A stretch of 64,000 nt of DNA. It comes from Aminobacter ciceronei (GTDB lineage Bacteria; Pseudomonadota; Alphaproteobacteria; Rhizobiales; Rhizobiaceae). The notes under the pieces are model-generated. The model was not told where the DNA came from. It saw only the letters and a list, made by a program, of their open reading frames with translations, and did no database searches. Position 1 is the stretch's first letter. Every line of letters starts with the position of its first letter. The stretch is from positions 186,001 to 250,000 of the forward strand of contig NZ_JACJHY010000001.1 of NCBI RefSeq assembly GCF_014138625.1. The letters run 5' to 3'. This document shows positions 35,409-44,356 of this stretch, one piece after another. Position numbers and translations under genes: made by a program.

Positions 35409-35761
35409 CGGGTCCTGCTTGTTTCAAACTGATATAGGCGCTCGCCTCGCCGGACACGACTCCTATTCGTTGCCTGCCCGCGGACATGCCCGCTGTTCAC
35501 AGGGCCTCAGCAGCGCAAACATCCGGCCAGACATCCCGATTGCGCCGTCGGCCGGTCGCTGTCGAACCGGAATTGCCGCCCTACCTGTCACAATATGGAT
35601 GATCGCATCTTGCGATTGCGTGCACACGTGTGCACTATGGACGAAAAATATTATCCGGCTAATCTAAATGGCATGTTCATGACAGTGATTCGCATCCGCG
35701 CCAGGAGCACCGTGGCAGCCTCCCAGACAGCCCCCGGCAGCACGTCCATCAGGTGCTCCCG
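35409..35761. other. 353-bp intergenic region with a 16-bp palindrome
   Basis: No gene seen. Divergent control region of dnaG and the Na/Pi transporter gene. It holds the perfect palindrome 35620-35635 and, just after it, an AT-rich stretch (AAAAATATTATCC, ~35643-35660). Confidence 0.5.
35620..35635. promoter_or_regulatory. Perfect 16-bp palindrome GTGCACACGTGTGCAC
   Basis: A fully symmetrical sequence 127 bp ahead of the Na/Pi transporter start and next to an AT-rich stretch; the form suits an operator of a dimeric regulator. No regulator gene is adjacent, so the binding protein is unknown. Confidence 0.5.
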
Positions 35762-37426
35762 ATGAGTGGCTCCGTCGTCCTGCTGCACCTCGCCGGCGCC
35801 GTCGCCCTGCTCCTGTTTGCCACCCGAATGGTGCGCACCGGCGTCGAGCGTGCCTATGGCGACGTGCTGCGCCACAAGCTGCGCAACACCATGCGCACCC
35901 CGATCCTGGCGGTGCTTGCCGGAACGGCCCTGGCCATCGCTTTCCAGAGCTCGACCGCCGTTACCCTGCTTGTCGGCTCCTTCGCCGGTGCCGGCATCGT
36001 CAGCGGCATCGCCGGCCAGCTCGCCGTGCGCGGCGCCGAGATCGGCTCGGCGCTGGTCATCAAGATCCTGACCTTCGACCTGTCGCTACTGGTGCCGCTG
36101 TGTCTCGTCGCCGGGACGACAATGTTCCTCGCCACCGACCGGCGCAGCTGGCAGCAGACAGGCCGCATCCTCGTCGGCATCGGCCTTCTCGTGCTGTCGC
36201 TCGAAATGGTCGGCCAGGCCTCCGAGCCGCTGCGCGAAAGCAAGCTGCTGCCCGTCATCATCGACTATTTCGCCGGCGACCCCGTCACTGCCTATTTGCT
36301 CGCGGCCATAGTCACCTGGCTGTTCCATTCCTCGATCGCCGCCGTGCTGCTGATCGTCACCCTTGCCGGCCGCGGCTTCGTGCCGCCCGAGCTCGGCATC
36401 GTGCTGGTGCTCGGCGTCAATCTCGGCAGTTCGATCATCGCCCCCCTGCTCACCCGCAACGCCGAGCCGGGCGTGCGCGTCGTGCCGATCGGCAACCTGC
36501 TGATGCGCGGCGCCGGCTCGCTGGTCATGCTGGTGGCGTTTCTATGGATCAAGCCGTCGACCGCGTTCCTCGGCTCGACCGGCCCCGACCAGATCATCAA
36601 CGCCCACATCCTGTTCAACTGCATCATCCTGGTCGCCGGCATTCCGCTCGCCAAACTCGTCTACAGCGCCTCGGAAAAGATCGTGGCGCTTGGCACCAGG
36701 ACCGATCCGGCCAAGGAGATGGCGGTCGCCGAGCTCAGCGCGCTCAACGAAGCCGCCCTCGACACCCCCTCGCAGGCCCTTGCCAACGCCACCCGAGAGA
36801 CGGTCCGCGTCTGCGAGACCGTCGAGATCATGCTTCAGCGCATCATCGAGCTCTATGAGAGCCCCGACGCCGACAAGATCAAGGCACTCGCCTCGCTCGA
36901 CGACCGCGTCGACCGCAAGCATCAGGCGATCAAGCTCTACCTCGCCAAGGCCACCATCCGGCCGATGACCGAGGACGAGGCGCTGCGCTGCCAGGAGTTG
37001 CTCGGCGCCTGCGTCAAGCTTGAGCAGGTCGGCGACATCATCGTCCGCAACATGCTGGCTCATGTGCAGAAGAAGCTCGACCGCGGCCTGGAATTCACGC
37101 CCGAAGGCTGGCGCGAGCTGACTTCCTTCCACGCCTCGGTGATGGCCAATGCGCGCCTGGCCTTCAACGTTCTGGTGTCGCGCGACGCCAACACCGCGCG
37201 CCAGCTCGTGCTCGAAAAGGACCGGCTGCGCGACGTCGAGAAGCAGACCAGCCAGAGCCATTTCCTGCGCCTGCGCGACGGCACCATCAAGAGCGTCGAG
37301 ACCAGTTCGATCCACCTCGACACCATCCGCGATCTCAAGCAGATCAACTCCCTGCTCGCCTCGATGGCCTATCCCGTGCTCGAAGAGCAGGGCCTGCTCC
37401 GCGGCTCGCGTCTGAAGGCGAGCTGA
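35762..37426 (+). CDS. Na/Pi cotransporter family protein
   Basis: 554 residues. The N-terminal half has about eight to nine membrane helices with the two inverted QSS repeats: AFQSSTAVTLLVGSFAGAGI and WLFHSSIAAVLLIVTLAGRG (here HSS), plus LGVNLGSSIIAPLL. The C-terminal ~200 residues form a PhoU-like helical domain (RVCETVEIMLQRIIELYE, LEQVGDIIVRNML). This NptA/YjbB-like type moves phosphate with sodium, often as an exporter. ATG 35762 is used; a GTG at 35753 is in frame. Confidence 0.88.
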   Translation: MSGSVVLLHLAGAVALLLFATRMVRTGVERAYGDVLRHKLRNTMRTPILAVLAGTALAIAFQSSTAVTLLVGSFAGAGIVSGIAGQLAVRGAEIGSALVIKILTFDLSLLVPLCLVAGTTMFLATDRRSWQQTGRILVGIGLLVLSLEMVGQASEPLRESKLLPVIIDYFAGDPVTAYLLAAIVTWLFHSSIAAVLLIVTLAGRGFVPPELGIVLVLGVNLGSSIIAPLLTRNAEPGVRVVPIGNLLMRGAGSLVMLVAFLWIKPSTAFLGSTGPDQIINAHILFNCIILVAGIPLAKLVYSASEKIVALGTRTDPAKEMAVAELSALNEAALDTPSQALANATRETVRVCETVEIMLQRIIELYESPDADKIKALASLDDRVDRKHQAIKLYLAKATIRPMTEDEALRCQELLGACVKLEQVGDIIVRNMLAHVQKKLDRGLEFTPEGWRELTSFHASVMANARLAFNVLVSRDANTARQLVLEKDRLRDVEKQTSQSHFLRLRDGTIKSVETSSIHLDTIRDLKQINSLLASMAYPVLEEQGLLRGSRLKAS

Positions 37427-37822
37427 GCAGCGCACAGTAACGCTTTTCCGCATGCGCACGCCGCGCCTCTTTCCATTGTGCGTTGCGATCCTCCGCACCC
37501 CCCTCTGGCCTGCCGGCCATCTCCCCCACAAGGAGGGAGATTAGTCGCGTCGCCGGCGGCGCCCATCCTGCAAGATTGCCAGGCCCCCGCTAACGTCAGT
37601 GATTGGGCGTAGCACCGATGACGGCGTGATCTCCCTCCTTGTGGGGGAGATGGCCGGCAGGCCAGAGGGGGGTGCGAAGGATCGCAACGTTGACGATTTG
37701 CCTCGTAAGGCGCAACCGGCGCGCTTTTCCCGCACGGCAAAAAGGCTGGCCCCACCAACCGCTCTTGCCTGCCACAGCTAATCCGGGCGACGCTGTTTCC
37801 TCCAATCCTAGGGATCAGCACA
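37427..37822. other. 396-bp intergenic region carrying a REP-like element
   Basis: No gene seen. Most of it is a pair of 61-bp inverted repeats with a GC-rich spacer (see repeat entry); the rest is ordinary leader of the M20 peptidase gene. Confidence 0.6.
37481..37689. repeat. Inverted-repeat intergenic element (REP/RIME-like)
   Basis: Two 61-bp arms (37481-37541 and 37629-37689) are inverted copies with one mismatch, separated by 87 bp. Each arm contains CTCCCCCACAAGGAGGGAGA and GGCCTGCCGGCC-like cores. Mesorhizobium-type genomes carry many copies of such GC-rich intergenic palindromes (established knowledge, recalled not searched). Confidence 0.85.
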
Positions 37823-38986
37823 ATGGCCGCGCTCGACCAGAACACCCTCGTCGCCGAGATGACAACCTGGCGGCGCGGCCTGCATGCCCATCCCGAGTTC
37901 GGCTTCGAGGAAAAGCGCACCTCAGCCTTCGTTGCAGCCCAACTCCGGGCTTTCGGCCTCGACGAGGTCGTCGAAGGCGTCGGCGGCACCGGCGTCGTCG
38001 GCACCCTGCGCCGTGGATCGGGCAACCGGGCCATCGCGCTCCGCGCCGACATGGACGCATTGCGCATCTCCGAGCAGGCCAGCCACGGTCACGTTTCGCA
38101 AAATCCCGGTGTCATGCATGCCTGCGGCCATGACGGCCACACTGCGATGCTCCTGGGCGCGGCGAAGCTGCTTGCCAACGAAGGCGGCTTCGACGGCACG
38201 GTGCGCTTCATCTTCCAGCCGGCGGAGGAATGGGGCAAGGGCGCGCTCGCCATGCTCGACGACGGGCTTATGGCGCGTTTTCCCTTCGACGAGATCTATG
38301 GCCTGCACAACATGCCCGGCCTGCCATTGGGCCATTTCGAGACCCGGCCCGGCCCGATCATGTCGGCGGAGGACAATTTCGAGATCGTGCTGCGCGGCCT
38401 CGGTGGTCACGCTGCCCGCCCGCATCTCGGCCGCGAGGTGCTGGTTGCTGCCTGCGCCGTCGTCACCAACCTGCAGACCATCGTGTCACGCCGGCTGAGC
38501 CCGGCTGACATCTCCGTGGTCTCGGTCACCGAACTCATCACCGACGGCACCCGCAACGCCCTGCCCGGCTTCGCCCGCATCCTCGGCGATGCCAGGAGCT
38601 TCCGCCCTGAAGTGAGCGCCGAGATCGAACGGCAGATGCGCATCATCGCCGAAGGCACCGCACTGACCTACAACTGCACCGCCGAGGTGACTTACAGCAG
38701 GGAGTTCGTGCCGCTGTTCAACGATGCCGAGGCCACCGCAGCCGCGCTCGAAGCCGCCAGCTCCGTGTTTGCCGCCGGTGCGGTCAACGGCAAGGGCGAG
38801 ATCGTCACCGCATCCGAGGATTTCGCCCGTTTCCTCGACCATGTCCCCGGCTGCTTCGCCTATATCGGCAATGGCGAGGCCTCGGCGCCGCTGCACAACC
38901 CGTCCTTTGATTTCAACGACGACGCCCTGATCCACGGCACCCGCTTCCACGCGGCCATCGCCCGCCAGCGCCTGCCGGTGACGTGA
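37823..38986 (+). CDS. M20 family aminoacylase/amidohydrolase
   Basis: 387 residues. LRRDMD-like metal motif here ALRADMDAL (~residue 73), HACGHDGHTAMLLGAAKLL (~95-112) with metal-binding Cys/His, FQPAEEWGKGA with the catalytic Glu, and YGLHNMPGLPLG. C-terminal TASEDFARFLDHVPGCFAYIG supplies the last His-side motif. Hydrolyses N-acyl amino acids (hippurate or N-acetyl type) in the cytoplasm; natural substrate unknown. Likely transcribed alone. Confidence 0.9.
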   Translation: MAALDQNTLVAEMTTWRRGLHAHPEFGFEEKRTSAFVAAQLRAFGLDEVVEGVGGTGVVGTLRRGSGNRAIALRADMDALRISEQASHGHVSQNPGVMHACGHDGHTAMLLGAAKLLANEGGFDGTVRFIFQPAEEWGKGALAMLDDGLMARFPFDEIYGLHNMPGLPLGHFETRPGPIMSAEDNFEIVLRGLGGHAARPHLGREVLVAACAVVTNLQTIVSRRLSPADISVVSVTELITDGTRNALPGFARILGDARSFRPEVSAEIERQMRIIAEGTALTYNCTAEVTYSREFVPLFNDAEATAAALEAASSVFAAGAVNGKGEIVTASEDFARFLDHVPGCFAYIGNGEASAPLHNPSFDFNDDALIHGTRFHAAIARQRLPVT

Positions 38987-39191
38987 TTTTTGAAAAGGAA
39001 ACGCCGCCGCCATCGCAGCCCATTTGAACTTGCCCGAATCGCCGTCCTTGGCGACACTCTCCTTGGGCCGTGCAGCCTGCCGCTCGCTCCCCAGGGATTG
39101 GCGAATGCACCGGAGAACATGGTTGACCCTTGGGTGACCGTCGGCAATGCGAGCACTGACGCTGTATGTCACCTCTTCAAGGGAACATCCC

Positions 39192-39776
39192 ATGCCATCG
39201 CTTGATCGCGTGAAATCCATGGCCAAGGAGCTGCGTGCAGGCCTGGCCGCGCAAGACATCCACCTTGCCCACAGCGCCTGTCTCGAGATCGTCGCCCGCC
39301 AGTTCGGCTACGACAACTGGAACACCCTCAAGGCGACGTCCGACGCCAAGGCCGAGCTTGCCGTTTCGGTCGTCGTCGAGCATGGCCGTGAGGAAGAGGC
39401 AGCCAGTTTCTACCAGAGGGCGTTCGGTGCCATTCGCGGCGGATCCTACCTGTTCGAGGGCGTTCCGATCTCGATCGACCTGCGGATCGGCGGTGTCGCC
39501 CTGCAGGTTGGCGGCGCCAATCCCCGCCGAGAACAGGAACCGCGGCGCGGCGGGCCGTTCTTCCCCAAGGCCCATGGTGCGGTCAGCGCCGTCTTCATCC
39601 TCGATGTCGCCAACGTGCAAGCCGCGCTGCAACGAGCGATCGGGGTCGGAGCAACCATTCGTGGAAACCTGGCTGCGGCAACCGACGGCCGCCGCGGCGC
39701 AACCGTATTCGATCCGTTCGGCCACATCTGGGGCCTGCGTGACAAGGCCCCGGTCAAGCTCCGCCACGCCGCGTGA
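39192..39776 (+). CDS. Glyoxalase-superfamily protein with VOC domain
   Basis: 194 residues from an ATG after AAGGGAACATCCC. The first ~50 residues (MPSLDRVKSMAKELRAGL, then HSACLEIVARQFGYDNWNTLKA) are a helical domain seen in rhizobial glyoxalase-like proteins; residues ~55-190 are a VOC domain (YQRAFGAIRGGSYLFEGVPISIDLRI, split at turns, AVFILDVANVQAALQRAIGVGA, FDPFGHIWGLRDK). Enzymatic role unknown. Confidence 0.82.
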   Translation: MPSLDRVKSMAKELRAGLAAQDIHLAHSACLEIVARQFGYDNWNTLKATSDAKAELAVSVVVEHGREEEAASFYQRAFGAIRGGSYLFEGVPISIDLRIGGVALQVGGANPRREQEPRRGGPFFPKAHGAVSAVFILDVANVQAALQRAIGVGATIRGNLAAATDGRRGATVFDPFGHIWGLRDKAPVKLRHAA

Positions 39777-39837
39777 TGACCTTTCCTCCTCCCGCAAGGG
39801 CAGAAGGAAAGGCGCGGCTACCCTCGCGCCCCAAACG

Positions 39838-39873
39838 AAAAACGCCCCGCGCTGCATCGCAGGCGGGACGTTT
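39838..39873 (-). terminator. Terminator of YqeY gene
   Basis: On the minus strand AACGTCCCGC pairs with GCGGGGCGTT and TTTTTCGTTT follows, 30 nt after the stop of the minus-strand gene. Confidence 0.75.
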
Positions 39874-39902
39874 CTGTTCACATGGCACAAGGCCATAGCT
39901 GC

Positions 39903-40352
39903 CTACTGCAGCAGCTCCTTGACGATGCCGCTGGCCTTGCCGAAATCCATCTGGCCGGGATAGCGCTCCTTGAGCGCGTTCATGCAGCGGCCCATGTCGC
40001 GCAAGCCATCGGCGCCGACTTCCGAAATCACCTGCTGTGCCGCGCTGCGCACCGCCCCCTCCTCCATCTGCTTGGGCAGGAAGTCGGAGATGACGGCGAT
40101 TTCGTCGCGCTCCTGGGCGGCCAGTTCCAGCCGCGAACCTTCCTCGAAGGCCTTGGCCGATTCCTGGCGTTGCTTGACCATCTTGGTCAGGATCTGCAGG
40201 ATTTCCTCGTCGGTGACAGGGTCCTTGCCGGCACCGCGATGGGCGATATCGCGGTCCTGGATGGCTGCCTGGATCAGCCTCAGCGTCGAGGTGCGGCGCT
40301 TGTCGCCGGTCTTCAATGCAGTCTTCAGTGCCTCGGCGAGTGTCTCGCGCAT
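39903..40352 (-). CDS. GatB/YqeY domain-containing protein
   Basis: 149 residues starting at 40352 with CAGGAG upstream. MRETLAEALKTALKTGDKRRTSTLRLIQAAI at the start and FGKASGIVKELLQ at the end match YqeY-type proteins, which resemble the tail domain of the GatB amidotransferase and may act on tRNA or its charging. Divergent from carA with a 289-bp gap, as common in Hyphomicrobiales. Confidence 0.9.
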   Translation of the reverse strand: MRETLAEALKTALKTGDKRRTSTLRLIQAAIQDRDIAHRGAGKDPVTDEEILQILTKMVKQRQESAKAFEEGSRLELAAQERDEIAVISDFLPKQMEEGAVRSAAQQVISEVGADGLRDMGRCMNALKERYPGQMDFGKASGIVKELLQ

Positions 40353-40641
40353 GGCCGTTACTCCTGAACGTGTCGCAAACAATAGCGCCGACCTGCCACA
40401 GTGGCAAACCGAATGACAATGGCCAACTTCCTGTTTTTGCTAGGAAAAATAATTAGCCGCGAATCCCGGAACGGTCATTGACCATGTGCCGGCCTTCGCC
40501 TATTGTCCGCGCCTTGCAAGGACTTGTTTGTTTTGTGCACGGGGCCCGCCTGACGGTGGTCGTCCGTGCTTTTCGCTGCGCGATATGGCCCCTTGCGAGC
40601 CATTTTTCAAGTCGCGGCGCCCGTTACGCAGGAGCATCGCC

Positions 40642-41844
40642 ATGGCCTCAGAGACCGCCCCCTGGGCAACCGAAGTGCCGACCGCCGTACTGGTTCTGGC
40701 CGACGGAACGGTCATCACCGGCCGAGGCCTCGGCGCCACCGGCAGTGCCGTCGCCGAAGTCTGCTTCAATACGGCGCTCACCGGCTACCAAGAGGTCCTC
40801 ACCGACCCCTCTTATGCCAGCCAGATTGTCACCTTCACCTTCCCGCACATCGGCAACATAGGCACCAACGATGAAGACATTGAGGACCTGAACCCGGCGA
40901 CGCGCTCGGGTGCCGTGGGTGCGGTGTTCAAGGCCGACGTCACCAACCCGTCGAGCTATCGCGCCGCCGGTCACCTCGACCAGTGGCTGAAGCGCCGCGG
41001 CATCGTCGCCATGTCAGGTGTCGACACCCGGGCGCTGACCGCGCTGATCCGCGAGAAGGGCATGCCCAACGCCGTTATCGCATATGCCCCCGACGGCAAG
41101 TTCGACGTCGAGAACCTCAAGGCTCAGGCCCGCGCCTGGTCCGGCCTCGTCGGCCTCGACCTCGCCAAGGACGTCACCTCGGGCCAGTCCTCCAGTTGGA
41201 CCGAGACGCCCTGGGTCTGGAACGAGGGTTATGGCGAGCGCGCTGACGAAACTATGCACGTCGTTGCCATCGACTACGGCGTCAAGCGCAATATCCTGCG
41301 CCTGCTCGCCGGCCTCGGCGCCAAGGTGACCGTCGTTCCGGCCAAGACCTCGGCCGAAGACATCCTGGCGATGAAGCCGGATGGCATCTTCCTGTCCAAT
41401 GGCCCCGGCGACCCCGCAGCGACGGGCGAGTATTCGGTGCCCGTCATCAAGGACCTGCTCAAGACCGAGCTGCCGGTGTTCGGCATCTGCCTCGGCCACC
41501 AGATGCTGGCGCTGGCGCTTGGCGGCAAGACCGCCAAGATGCACCAGGGCCACCATGGCGCCAACCATCCGGTCAAGGACCACACCACCGGCAAGGTCGA
41601 GATCGTGTCGATGAACCACGGCTTCGCGGTCGATGCCGAGTCGCTGCCCGAGGGTGTCGAGGAGACGCACGTCTCGCTGTTCGACGGCACCAATTGCGGC
41701 ATCGCGCTCACCGGCCGCCCGGTGTTTTCGGTCCAGCACCATCCCGAGGCCTCGCCCGGCCCGCAGGACTCGCACTATCTCTTCCGTCGCTTCGCCAACC
41801 TGATCCGCGCACGGCAGGGCGAACCGGCACTCGCCGAGCGCTGA
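40642..41844 (+). CDS. carA: Carbamoyl-phosphate synthase small subunit
   Basis: 400 residues. N-terminal CPSase_sm domain ([38 protein letters not shown], read in parts) and a C-terminal class I glutamine amidotransferase: GICLGHQM with nucleophile Cys at about residue 283, and [10 protein letters not shown] with the His/Glu pair. Supplies ammonia to CarB for arginine and pyrimidine synthesis. The ATG at 40642 follows CAGGAGCATCGCC. The large subunit lies 19 kb away at 60967. A strong terminator follows. Confidence 0.96.
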   Translation: MASETAPWATEVPTAVLVLADGTVITGRGLGATGSAVAEVCFNTALTGYQEVLTDPSYASQIVTFTFPHIGNIGTNDEDIEDLNPATRSGAVGAVFKADVTNPSSYRAAGHLDQWLKRRGIVAMSGVDTRALTALIREKGMPNAVIAYAPDGKFDVENLKAQARAWSGLVGLDLAKDVTSGQSSSWTETPWVWNEGYGERADETMHVVAIDYGVKRNILRLLAGLGAKVTVVPAKTSAEDILAMKPDGIFLSNGPGDPAATGEYSVPVIKDLLKTELPVFGICLGHQMLALALGGKTAKMHQGHHGANHPVKDHTTGKVEIVSMNHGFAVDAESLPEGVEETHVSLFDGTNCGIALTGRPVFSVQHHPEASPGPQDSHYLFRRFANLIRARQGEPALAER

Positions 41845-41868
41845 GGTTCGACGTCATCGGACAATGAG

Positions 41869-41898
41869 AAACAGGCCCCGCACCGCGGGGCCTGTTTG
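41869..41898 (+). terminator. Terminator of carA
   Basis: AACAGGCCCCGC / GCGGGGCCTGTT with a short loop, 25 nt after the carA stop; faces the convergent hydrolase pseudogene. Confidence 0.85.
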
Positions 41899-41933
41899 CG
41901 TTTGACGTCAAGTTGCGTGGCGACAGCCCAGCC

Positions 41934-42786
41934 TCACTTCGGCGCCGGAGTACCGAGAAAAGCGTTGGCCGCCACTGCCACCTGTTGTGCTTTTGCCGGG
42001 TCGGCGAGGATGCCCATGTGGGTTGTATCAGACAGCACCATGAGCTGGCTGCGCGACGGACCGTTGACGTCGCCATTGGCGTGGCCGCCGAGCGCGGCAT
42101 GCATTTCGGCGAGATGGCCGAGCGTCACAACGTCGGCGTCACCGGCGACAAGAAGCACCCGGCTGCGCGATCCTGGCTAGGTCCGCGGTCCAGTCGAACG
42201 GCGTCAGCTCAAGCTGCTTGACCTTCTCGACCAACGCCGGGAAGTCCGGCTTGGGCGACAGCTTCTGGTACTCGGCCACCATCGGCGCGCCGGCGAACAT
42301 GTCGGCGGTCAGGTGCTGCACCATCTCCTTGTGCCCAGGGGCCAGACCCTTGTCGCTGGCCGATGCCGACACGGCGACGATGCGCTCGACGCGATCGGGA
42401 TGGCGCAGGGCAAGTTGCAGGGCGACGTTGCCGCCCATCGAGTAGCCCATGACATTGGCCTTCGCGACGCCGAGTTTGTCGAGCAGCCCGGCGACATCGT
42501 CGGCCATGGTCTCGTAGCTCAGCCCTTCGTCGCGGTCGGCGGTACGGCCGTGGCCCTGCAGCTCGACGGCGATGACCTTGTTCGACCTGGCGAGTTCGCC
42601 GAGGCTGGTCGCCCAGTTGGTCTCGATGGTCATGAAGGCTCCGTGGAGCAGGACGAGCGGCGCGCCCTCCCCGTGGATCTGGTGATGCAGTTCCAGCGGC
42701 ACTGCCTCCCCGGCCGAGACGGCTGACAGTGCGATGGTGGAAAAAAGGGCGAGCAGAGCCGCGCCCGCGATTGCCAGCGTTTTCAT
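41934..42786 (-). pseudogene. Alpha/beta hydrolase, frameshifted near its C-terminus
   Basis: Start at 42786 (AGGAAACGACA upstream) with a signal peptide (MKTLAIAGAALLALFSTIALSA). LVLLHGAFMT, VIAVELQGHGRT (oxyanion and acid side), NVMGYSMGGNVALQLALRHPD with the nucleophile Ser follow. At about 42165 the frame breaks: the true frame ends QPGASCRR and a stop, while the rest (SRVLLVAGDADVVTLGHLAE, then VLSDTTHMGIL with the His) continues one base off, to 41934. One extra base accounts for it. Either a recent pseudogene or a sequence error. Confidence 0.75.
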
Positions 42787-42888
42787 TGTCGTTTCCTGTC
42801 TTGGGATGAGCGATCCCACCCGGTCGCCGATGCGGCCGCTTGGGTCACGATTGCGGTGGAGAAATTGCCGGCCGGATCCGGTCTAAGA

Positions 42889-43374
42889 TCAGGCGGAGAT
42901 CAGTTCGCCGAGCAGCTCTTCGAGCTGGTTCATGCTGTCCTGCGCGCCGGCTTCCATGCCCGAGGCGACCATGCCGTCGCGATCCTCGATGCTGTCGAAG
43001 CGGGTGACGCCGCTGTAATGGGTCTTGCCGTCCCTCTCCTCAAAGCGATGGGTCTCGATAACAGTCTTGTCTTCGAACATGCCCTCCAGCGCGAAGGTAT
43101 TGACCAGCTTCTCCGGCTCGTCGACCTCGATGTACCTGCCGATGAAGGCAAAGACGGTACCATCAGGCGTGGTCTGCTCGAAGCGCCACTCGCCGCCGGG
43201 GCGGACGTCGAGCTTGACCACCTTGGTCGCGCCCATGGCACGCGAACCCCACCAGCGCGCCACATGTTCGGGCCGGGTCCAGGCCCGCCAAACCAACGTG
43301 CGCGGCGCATCGAAGCTGCGGCTCATGCGGATCATGGGTTCGCCCTCCGGCGTCTCGACAAGCATCTTGTTCAT
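42889..43374 (-). CDS. SRPBCC/AHSA1-like ligand-binding protein
   Basis: 161 residues; the start at 43374 has AAGGGAATGAC upstream. IRMSRSFDAPRTLVWRAWTRPEHVARWWG is the AHSA1-domain opening, followed by KLDVRPGGEWRFEQTTPDG and the C-terminal amphipathic helix (MEAGAQDSMNQLEELLGELI). A small-molecule-binding START-like fold; function unknown. It follows an ArsR regulator by 26 nt, a standard pair in which the regulator controls the binding protein. Confidence 0.88.
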   Translation of the reverse strand: MNKMLVETPEGEPMIRMSRSFDAPRTLVWRAWTRPEHVARWWGSRAMGATKVVKLDVRPGGEWRFEQTTPDGTVFAFIGRYIEVDEPEKLVNTFALEGMFEDKTVIETHRFEERDGKTHYSGVTRFDSIEDRDGMVASGMEAGAQDSMNQLEELLGELISA

Positions 43375-43400
43375 GTCATTCCCTTTTGTATCTCGTGAAA

Positions 43401-43742
43401 TCACTGTTTGTTGGTGTCGTCGCTGCGCTGCATGTCGGCGAGATAGGCGTCGAGCTGATCGAGATTGTCGCGCCACAGGTCGCGATAGGCGCCAACCCAG
43501 CCGTCGATGTCCTGAAGCGGGCCGGCCTGGAGCTTGCAGTAGCGATACTGCGCGTCCTTCTCGCGGGAGATCAGGCCGGCGTTTTCGAGCACCTTGATGT
43601 GCTTCGACACCGCCGCCAGGCTCATGTCGTAGGGTGCAGCCAGTTCGCCGACGCTCGCCTGCCCCTGGGCAAGCCGGGCCAGGATGGCGCGACGCGTCGG
43701 ATCTGCCAGCGCGGAAAAGGTAAGGGAAAGAGGATCAGTCAT
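43401..43742 (-). CDS. ArsR family transcriptional regulator
   Basis: 113 residues from ATG 43742. Winged helix: LTFSALADPTRRAILARLAQG and SVGELAAPYDMSLAAVSKHIKVLENAGLI, then YRYCKLQAGPL. No metal-site Cys cluster, so probably not metal-sensing. First gene of the ArsR-AHSA1 operon; two palindromic sites lie just upstream and should be its operators. Confidence 0.9.
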   Translation of the reverse strand: MTDPLSLTFSALADPTRRAILARLAQGQASVGELAAPYDMSLAAVSKHIKVLENAGLISREKDAQYRYCKLQAGPLQDIDGWVGAYRDLWRDNLDQLDAYLADMQRSDDTNKQ

Positions 43743-43749
43743 GTCACTA

Positions 43750-43819
43750 TTCAACCAATTAGTTTTTAACTTATTGGTTGAATACAGTTCGCTCAAGCGG
43801 TTGTCAACCAGTTGGTTGA
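43750..43819. promoter_or_regulatory. Two ArsR operator sites, TCAACCA...TGGTTGA
   Basis: Site 1: TTCAACCAAT (43750-43759) and ATTGGTTGAA (43773-43782), perfect 10-bp arms with a 13-bp spacer. Site 2: TCAACCA-GT-TGGTTGA (43804-43819), a compact 16-bp palindrome with the same half-site. They flank the likely promoter of the ArsR-AHSA1 operon. Confidence 0.75.
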
Positions 43820-43959
43820 GAACATCCGGCAAATCTCACCGACGTGAAAAGACGGGTGGCGCGCCCTGCCCGTCGCAAAAATTCTGCACCACCCGGGCAT
43901 GCGCGAAATGAGCTGTCCAGCCCGCGACACCAGCCAGATGCGAGCGCTCTGACGCACTC

Positions 43960-44318
43960 ATGGCCACTTCTTTCGACCCGCCAAAGGCCCGTTCCTCCGC
44001 CCCACTACGCCGTTCGCCCAAGCCAGCGCTGCGCGTGCGCCGCACCTTCGTCGAGCAGTCGACCCGCGCCGCCGAATGGTCGCGCCAGAACCCCGATGAA
44101 GCACGCGAGGTGCTGGCATCCATCCTGTCGAAGCGCGGCGAGAACGCCGAGCTGGCCAAATACTGGACCGGCTTCGGCCTCCGCGAAGGCGCGCAGGCGG
44201 TTCCCCGCGACCTCGACTTCTGGATCGCCGTGCTCGAACGCGAGGGGTCGCTGCCCAAGGGCAAGCTCAAGGCCGCCGACCTGCTGTCCAGCCCAACGCC
44301 GAAGCCAAATCGAACTGA
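43960..44318 (+). pseudogene. Remnant of an ABC-transporter substrate-binding protein
   Basis: Only a C-terminal part is left: AAEWSRQNPDEAREVLASIL, ELAKYWTGFGLREG and FWIAVLEREGSLPKGKLKAADLL match the last ~90 residues of SsuA/TauA-type periplasmic binding proteins. The natural end (NAEAKSN and a stop at 44316) lies one frame away, so a second small indel is likely. The signal peptide and lobe-forming parts are missing. It lies directly before an SsuB-like ATPase gene and no permease gene is present, so the transport operon has decayed. Confidence 0.65.
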
Positions 44319-44356
44319 GCCTGAAAAGGCCTGGCCAAAGACATCGGAGAAAAAGC

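Noticed and set aside
37599-38133. Short open frames in the REP-like element
   Set aside because: They arise from the inverted repeat and the antisense of the M20 gene start.
43844-44356. Upstream extension of the SsuB-like ATPase
   Set aside because: Open frame but Arg/Pro/Ser-rich and out of frame with the binding-protein remnant; ATG 44357 has a ribosome site and begins the conserved domain.
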